Shown: in pieces, positions 57,116-64,000 of the stretch
How positions within the stretch are numbered: the first letter of the stretch is position 1
How the letters are laid out: every line of letters starts with the position of its first letter
NCBI GenBank assembly: GCA_936432065.2
Contig: OW386291.2
Coordinates: forward strand, 17,647,821 to 17,711,820
Origin: Rutpela maculata
Lineage: Eukaryota > Arthropoda > Insecta > Coleoptera > Cerambycidae
DNA: 64,000 nucleotides
Reading direction: 5' to 3'
Translations under genes and position numbers: made by a program
Notes under the pieces: model-generated
What the model was told of the DNA's origin: nothing
What the model saw: only the letters and a program-made list of their open reading frames with translations
Databases searched by the model: none

Positions 57116-59039
57116 CTACATTTTGATATGATTTTTATCCATGTTGGGATGATTCAGTACCTTTTCAGCAGAGGGTTGTAGGATGACTCAGTACATTTTG
57201 ACATGTTTTATTTTTCTTTTTTTTTTCTTTTTGCATTGACTAAAGTAAAGGCTAACTACATTTTGAAATACAGAAAGGGCATCGGTTATATTGCTATTTA
57301 GTAAATCAAAATCGGTCAAATATTTATAGAGATAGAATTTGCCCTGGTATGATCATTTTTTTTGGTTTGGACTATAGATAATTTCGTGTATTACCAAAAT
57401 AGAGACCTTTTCGAGAAGGCACGATATCAAAATCTGTTTCATAGTAAAGCCTGTTTTGTTTTGCATTCGTATGTTTCTTTTACAATAGGTGCAATGCAGG
57501 AACTGAAAACAATGCTTCCACACACTTCAATCCTTTATCAAATTTTAATTTCATCGTACAGGTAAAGATTATAAGTAAATTCTTAAATTAATACCATTAC
57601 TTAACTAAATAATGAAATGAATGATGATATTTTAAGTATAACATTACATTATTTCTTTGCACCTATATCGCACGGAGAATTTATCAATTTGTAATATTTT
57701 TTTAAATAATTCTATGGACAATTATATATTATTTTTATTACAATTTTCTAAAATTTCACTCAAGAATATAGCAAAAGATTAGTATATTACTTAATGAGTG
57801 TTGTAAGAAGCATATTACGCACGAATGGAAAAGTTACGAACGATGCCGGCTCATTTGCTTGTTTAAAACCGGCGTCAGCGAACTAAGCCACCTATATTTG
57901 CGTGTCCAGTGCGTTTTGTTTACCGTGCGATTTGTTTACAGTGCGTTTTGTTCACAATATATAAAATTCAACTTACATAGATGGCAGGTAGTGTGTTTTT
58001 TACTATTTACAGTAGTGATCGTATGTAACATTATAAAATGCAGAAACATCAGCGGAGTGATTTCAGACTTACGATTTTATTTTCGGGCGGACTGCCACTC
58101 TGATATACCGGACGTGGTCATGCATCTTTGTAAATAACTCGTTTATTTTTAATTTTTCGAAAAAACTCTATTTCAGATTTTTTTGTCCAAAAAGGTCCAT
58201 GCCTTATACTAGTTATAGAGATTGATTGACGGAATACTTAATTTTCGATTTTTATTAGGAAACTCTTCGGTATTTGTAGAATTTATCAAAAAATCAAGTT
58301 TTCCAGGATTTGTAGATTCGCTTTTGTTTTGTCAAATCTCTCACAAACGTCACCTAATAGATTTAATCGAGCCATGTAATCGCCATTTTTGAAAATCAAA
58401 ATCGGACCTTCGGTTCGGGAGTTATCAATTTCTTTGGAAAATCATACTCGGCCTTGGAAAAAATACTTGCGGTCAACGGATTCGGGCCGCCAGCAATAGG
58501 CTTCATTTGTGGCCATGTACCTTCGATCCCACCAAGTCTCATCGAAATCGATCAATATCCTGGATAGTTATCGTGCTTCCTTGCCCGATTTCGAGAAAAC
58601 CAGTTTTTTGCGAAAAAATTCAGTTTCCATTTGTTTTTCGACATAGTCTCTGGTATACTTATCTGTAGATTGTTGCCAGCGGCACCATTTCTTTTTGAAA
58701 CATCTCGATCCGACTGCCCATTACCGAGTTATTCAATTTTTCCCGAAAAACTTGAAACGTCTATATCGGGTACTTTCGGTTACCGAACGGAGCCGAGCTT
58801 CCAGCGTTAAGGTTTTCTAAAGGCCTCCTATCAACCCCACAAGTTTCATCGAAATCCGAAAACGGATTAGGGGGGCTGAGCGTGACAGACCGACAGACCG
58901 ACTGACCGACAGACGGAATTTTCTAAATTCGCTCTCGAGTCGATAGATACGACTTTCATTTCGATCCGACGTTTTTTTCGGTTTTCGATGGTCCACCGGA
59001 AAAATGCAAAACTTATACTACATTTTTTTCAAAATGTAG
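57116..59039 (+). mobile_element. R3 repeat, first copy with an internal insertion
   Basis: Begins CTACATTTTGATATG and ends with hairpin CTACATTTTTTTCAAAATGTAG (59018-59039) followed by TA. The tract GACAGACCGACAGACCGACTG lies near 58885. Compared with copy 2, about 820 bp (57292-58110) are extra. That insert contains a 92-codon ORF (57859-58137) without relatives. Confidence 0.75.
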
Positions 59040-59053
59040 TAACAAGCTAAAAA

Positions 59054-59938
59054 CTACATTTTGATATGCTTTTTATCCCTGTTGGGCTGACTCAGTACCT
59101 TTTTTTTTCTTTTTGCATTGACTAAAGTAAAGGCTAACTACATTTTGAAATACAGAAATGGCATCGGTTATGTTGTGGTCATGCAGTTTTGCAAATAACT
59201 CATTTATTTTTAATTTTTTCGAAAAACTCTATTTCAGATTTTTTGTCCGAAAAGGTCTGTGCCTTATACCGGATATAGAAATTGATCGACGGAATACTTA
59301 ATTTTCGATTTTTATTAGTAAACTGTTCGGTATTTGTAGAATTTATCAAAAAAATGAAGTTTTCCTGGATTTGTAGATTCGCTTTTGTTTTGTCAAATTT
59401 CCCACAAACGTCACCTAATAGACTTAATCGAACCCTACAATCGCCATTTTTGAAAATCAAAATCGGACTTTCGGTTCGGGAGTTATCAATATCTTTGGAA
59501 AATCATACTCGGCCTTGGAAAAAATACTTGCGGTCAACGGATTCGGGCCGCCAGCAATAGGCTTCATTTGTAGCCGTGTACCTTCGATCCCACCAAGTCT
59601 TATCGAAATCGATCAATACCCTGGACAGTTATCCTAGCCCGATTTCGAGAAAACCAGTTTTTTGCAAAATAAATCAATTTCCATTGGTTTTTCGACATTG
59701 TCTCCGGTATACTTAACTGTAGACCATTACTAGCGGCACCATCTCTTTTTTGAAATATCTCGATCCGACTGCCCGTTACCGAGTTATTCAATTTTTCCTG
59801 AAAAACTCCGACTGACCGACGGATGGAATTTCTCGAGTCGATAGATATGACTTTCGTTTCGATCCGACGTTTTTTTCGGATTTCGATGGTCCACTGGAAA
59901 AATGCAAAACCTATACTACATTTTTTTTCAAAATGTAG
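59054..59938 (+). mobile_element. R3 repeat, second copy in tandem
   Basis: Direct copy of the first, 885 bp, same ends. Spacer TAACAAGCTAAAAA also precedes copy 1. It has lost about 130 bp before the GACCGAC tract. The plus-strand and minus-strand ORFs here are in repeat sequence only. Confidence 0.8.
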
Positions 59939-60228
59939 TAACAAGAAATATACAAGACAATTCATAAGTCGTTGATTAATCGATTTTTTAAGTGTATGAA
60001 GTGGTCGGGTAACAATTCTACGTATGTTCATGTATTTGTTTCTGACATTGGTATTAACAAAAAAATTTTTGAAATTTTTTAAAACCATTCGTGCATTTTT
60101 AAAATTTTTTTTTTAAAGAAAAGCATTTTATTCACCAAAAGTTTGTTTTAAAATTAAAATTATAAGTACACAAGAGAAAAACAAAAACAAGTGTTTTTCT
60201 GTATCGATTTTAATATATGATTATTATA

Positions 60229-60934
60229 CTCTTCGCAAATACGATAACGAAGAGTATATTGTATTTGATCGGCACATTTCTAAACCGTAAATATCGCTCG
60301 CAGACAAAAAATTTTCATATCATTATGTTAGTGAACGAATTCTGAACAACTTTCAAAATGTCCGTCCGTCAGTCACGTTTCTTGTAAGCACGATAACTCG
60401 AGAAAGAAAAATCCGATTGTACTGAAGTTTGGACAGTAAGTTAGTGTTAGCCAGAGGAAGAATACAAAATTTTAACAAAATTTTTTTGAACAAAAGTTGA
60501 CAAAGTTTTTGAACAAAATCGATCAGTAAATAAAAATGTTATTAATGATTTAAATTTGAGAATTTTTTTTTATTTTTATGTTTTTGTAAAAATTTACAAT
60601 TTTTCCTGACAGGAGAATATGGAAACTGGGGACGGAGAGGCGGCGCCAGCCGTAGAAATCCGTTATATATATATTACAATTTTTACATTTTTTTACGTTT
60701 TACATTTTCTTACGCTATTGACTCGGAATCCAAGGGTCTCAGGTTCGAAACCCCACATGGGATATGGTATAGTTTTTTTTATTTTTACTTTATTTTGCAC
60801 TGAGTCTTTCACCAACTAAGTTCGTACTATAAAATTAAAAATGTCTAAAACTAACATTATTTACAAAAAACTGCGAAGAGTATCCTATAGAATGTGTAAC
60901 AATTATATAAAAAGTTTAGTAAACCGGCGAAGAG
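60229..60934 (+). mobile_element. R2 MITE, complete 706-bp copy
   Basis: CTCTTCGC at 60229 and GCGAAGAG ending 60934, flanked by TA. The left end forms a hairpin CTCTTCGC...CGAAGAG (60229-60255). Inside are a GTCCGTCCGTCAGTC tract, a tRNA-like B box GGTTCGAAACC at 60742-60752 followed by a T run, and an inner copy of the terminal word (CTGCGAAGAGTA) near 60880. Confidence 0.85.
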
Positions 60935-61955
60935 TACGTTTTTAGCTTGTTTTTATTTATAAACAAACCAAATGACATAATGACTTGACATTTGAAATCA
61001 ATATTTTTTAATGGCTATAAATTTGCTCCACATATTACATATATTCTTAATACGAAAATTGTTAAGAGAATACAGTGTTTGAATTTGTCCGCTCCCGAAA
61101 TGTGTAACTCAGAACTTTACATTATTTCAACGAACATATTCTCAAGAATATAGTTCATTTTACATTTACTCAATTAGCTATTCTTGGTATATATTCTTAA
61201 TTAATTGAAAACTATTTATTTTTATTTCAGGTAATTGAATTTCAAGTATTTGAAATCAACATTAAATCTAAAGGAGCCTGCATTCACAGGGATTTTCGAA
61301 GCATGGTCCAGAAATCACTTTGGTAAATATTTCCATTATCTTTAGTTTTAGAGTAAAATACGTTATCATGATAACAAAGAAATTACTGGCTAGTTGGTAA
61401 GATACCAGTGCCATTGTAACTTATACACACATACACACATGATAAAAGAGAGAATTGTATTATCTATGAAAATGTTTATCATATGACCGACGGTGTCAAT
61501 ATTATTACCTAGAGAAAGGTAGTACTTTCGTGCAACTGCACTAAATACCACAGAAGGTTAAGCTTGGGAAAGTTTAACTAAGAAATTATTTATGAACAAA
61601 CAATGCTGGTCAGCTCAGTGCCTCTGTCCTATGTGTAGCGCGCCTTGGCTTCTATCTGTACAAAACCTTACCGAAGCAAAATCTCTAAGAAAAATATTTG
61701 ATAGAACTTCCTTGTACCACTGGCTTTTATTCTCTATTAAAAATTTTTAAATCTCAAGGCAAAAAAATCAGATTCATTTTATTAAAGTTAGTAATGGCAC
61801 ACAAAAGAAAACTCCTTATATTTCACTAAAAAGTCAACATATTGAAATTCTGTAACTTCTGTAAATTCTGTAATCTCGAACAATAACATTTAAAATGAAA
61901 ATTTAAGCGGACTATTTATTTTACTACATTTTTTACTTATTGTAACGCCTTGTTC
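60935..61955. other. Non-coding stretch
   Basis: Contains short ACACACAT repeats near 61425. No gene recognised. Confidence 0.45.
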
Positions 61956-62150
61956 TTATTAAGGCCCTGACGGAGTTTATCCATGCATAGCTATTTCATC
62001 GCCCAATCAGGAGGTGCACACACAGACAACAACACAGCAACTACGTGCGACATTGCCCTCTCCTGCAGATAAGACTCGAACTCAGGAGAGATAACAGCTA
62101 CTGGCAGCATTGTCTCGCTAAACCGCAGTCTAAGCCACTTTAAGTTTTTA
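61956..62150 (-). mobile_element. tRNA-derived SINE candidate
   Basis: On the minus strand, AGTGGCTTAGACTGCGG (A-box-like) is followed about 45 bases later by GAGTTCGAGTC (B box, 62073-62083), then a unique body with GTGTGTGCACCTCCTGATT. It ends near 61955 with A-rich ACAATAAGTAAAAAATG. This is the usual order for a tRNA-SINE. No second copy in this window, so the call rests on the promoter boxes alone. Confidence 0.45.
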
Positions 62151-62542
62151 ATATTACTACCCGAACAGTAAATTCATTTTCCCTTCCTCCTCCTCTTCTT
62201 TAAAAATGATTTCCTAGTCCACTAATAACACTCTATCTAAGACTTTAACTGTCATGACGCTACATGTCATGGATGTGTGAAAGGCTCCGGACACGAGTCC
62301 CAAATAAACCCGTATACCGATTAAATTTTAAATAAAGTAATGCCTCAGTACTCGTTTTCGCCCTCTTTTAGGTGCCCCTGGTTGAATAATTTTATGTCCT
62401 GCCTGCGTAATTCGTCTATCCAAGTTTATGAATGCAAAATCAGTTCAGTCTCCCTTAATCTAAAATTTACTATTTTGTCTCCTCATTTAAAGCAACTTAA
62501 TCATAATACATTTAAAAAACCACTGCATAAGGTATCGCTACT
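62151..62542. other. Stretch without recognised gene
   Basis: A 95-codon ORF (62340-62627) runs into the R1 copy and resembles nothing known. Confidence 0.4.
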
Positions 62543-62813
62543 TCTACATCCAAATTTTCTATCCGAGTCTCATACAACGAAAAATACTATATTTTGCACT
62601 CCACTATGTGGAATTAATTGTTTATGAAACTTTAATATCATATTTGAAATCGTCTACCCCAAAAACCCATAAAGCGATATGCCATATCTGTAGGTGGCTA
62701 ATGCAAAAAGTTTTTCGAGGCCTTAGTTTCTCTATATACCAATTTTATGGACTTTTACATTATGGGCCCTTACTCTTAATTTTTTGCGTTACTATAATTC
62801 CACTGGATGTCAA
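62543..62813 (-). mobile_element. R1 MITE, internally deleted copy
   Basis: Reverse-strand: ends near CTTCTACATCCAAATTT (62542) and CCACTGGATGTCAAGG (62797-62812). The part next to the 3' end matches 17436-17552 (GGGGTAGACGATTTCAAAT). The GTCT tract and much of the 5' half are missing. Confidence 0.7.
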
Positions 62814-62896
62814 GGTAATTACCATTAAACGTTTTATTTTAATCAGGTTTCTTTTATAATACATTCTATATTGGTTTATTCCCACTTTAGTTTTAC

Positions 62897-63002
62897 TTCC
62901 AGTTGAAGTACAGTAACACAAAAAACATTTTAAAATTTTGTATTGTTCAAATAGGCTTAGAATGTTATGAAACGTCGATATTTTAAGTTTGAGCAAAACA
63001 GT

Positions 63003-63033
<31 letters not shown>

Positions 63034-63420
63034 CTCTTTTGTGCGCACGATTACTTTGGAACCGTTTAAGATATTGACTTGAAATTTGGTGCACGTATGT
63101 ATTTCAACCAGATCTGTAATTGAATTATATTTTGATCTTATTGCGTTGAAGGGGATAAATTGAGGTAAATGGGTAAATCAAGCAAGTAAGAGTCCATAAA
63201 ATTGGTATTTTGTATATATGTTTAAGAGAAGCTAAGGTCTCACAATTTCTTTGGCCTTAGCCACCCCCATTACCACCCCCAGTCCACTATTAAAGGGGGT
63301 GAAAAAAATAAAATCGTAAGTTACTCTGTGTACAAGAACCAAAGGCCTCAAACTTTTTTTTTACTTCATCCACTCCCACTACCACCCCCCCTTCCATCAC
63401 TGTGACTTACTATAAATGTA
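62897..63420 (+). mobile_element. R1 MITE copy, head-to-head with the previous one
   Basis: Starts ACTTCCAGTTGAAGTACAGTAAC, has GTCTGTCTGTCCGTCTGTCTG near 63005 and the TTGACTTGAAATTTGGTGCAC block. The right end is eroded before a clear TIR. Oriented opposite to 62543-62813. Confidence 0.75.
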
Positions 63421-64000
63421 TGATAATAAAATATGGTCAAATTATAATTTATAATCCACTCTACCGGATGATTGGATGACATATTTTATTTCAGTTTTTT
63501 ACTAACAAAATATTGCCGATTTATTTAGCTTTTGGGATTTATTTAAGTTTCGTTTCATTTTTTGCCCCTAGCGGCTTGCTAACAAACATTTTTTTCGCAT
63601 CTAAGTATTACAGTACAAAATTAGGCCTTATAGACAATGTAATTTGCAATGATTACGAAAAATGAATAACTGATGGTTAATTACTGACTATAATTTGATT
63701 TTATATGGTTTATTAGTTATATAACGTACTCCAGTTTCACACAAACTTGTGCTATATCTCTTCAAGAGTAATCTGTACAGTACACTATCCCAAGAGTCCT
63801 GCGAAGTTAAAGTACATTCTAGGGTAAAGGTCAGTCGATTCAGTCTAGATGAAAATTAACTCTCTTACTTTCGGTTTCATTAGATGGATAAACTGGGATA
63901 ATCGAGAAAAATAGAACTCTGGATAAAATAAGAAGGATCTACATTTTAGTGGTCATTTTATGTAGGTTATAGTAGTGATGCTATATTTTCGCGATATTTA
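63421..64000. other. AT-rich window end
   Basis: Nothing recognised in the final 580 bases. Confidence 0.45.

Noticed and set aside
59600..60088. 162-codon minus-strand ORF
   Set aside because: Covers R3 repeat sequence and the downstream flank; the homologous R3 copy is not open in this frame over the same length as far as I can read, and no motif is visible.
1..64000. Prokaryotic features such as operons, CRISPR arrays, attachment sites
   Set aside because: The window is eukaryotic by its introns, LINEs, LTR elements and TIR transposons; direct repeats found are TE-derived without spacer regularity.

Overview
This window looks like an AT-rich arthropod (probably insect) nuclear region built almost entirely of transposable elements in various states of decay. 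The evidence is insect-type Gypsy gag/pol relics, LINE reverse-transcriptase tails, several Tc1/mariner-like transposases, short introns and many palindromic MITEs. No operon, prokaryotic signal or CRISPR array is present, and the species cannot be named from the sequence.

Layout. 1-850: end of a dispersed MITE (R1). 850-5850: long-TIR element A (TSD TAA) with a decayed gene, interrupted by a 2.84 kb mariner-like element B that carries a transposase ORF, a histone-type 3' stem-loop and an amplified 288-bp TIR array. 5850-16800: MITEs, hairpins, a Tc1-like pseudogene and two LINE relics. 16816-17748: a last-exon-like coding piece split by an R1 copy. 19872-22678: the start of one TE, then element C, with a second relic of the gene family found in A. 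23280-25757: an R2 MITE containing a 1.77 kb foldback. 27583-30918: mariner-like element G, whose transposase is split by a 1.9 kb TG...CA insertion resembling a solo LTR. 31126-34249: element D with a long transposase-like gene. 34712-43171: long-TIR mariner E, holding a Gypsy-like retrotransposon in its left arm and hAT-like element F in its transposase. 44894-46335: another mariner relic. 48390-48819: the only plausible non-TE gene, two exons. 50270-52640: LTR retrotransposon remnant H and a LINE tail. 52864-54289: a large palindrome. 57100-60934: tandem R3 repeats and a complete R2. 61956-63420: a tRNA-like SINE candidate and two R1 copies.

The elements give a readable insertion history. 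In several cases removing an insert and one target-site copy restores the interrupted frame: R1 in the 17 kb exon and F in the E transposase. The Gypsy empty site is preserved in the opposite arm of E. The least familiar material is (i) long-TIR elements A and C, which share a gene family ending in a conserved GCDY / LPxxxxxxxQH / GxGW module, (ii) a histone mRNA stem-loop inside a mariner, (iii) R1-R3, three unrelated MITE families with the same architecture, and (iv) element F with a Cys-rich cargo gene.

All names A-H, R1-R3 are working labels. Boundaries were read by eye from repeats and flanks, without alignment software.
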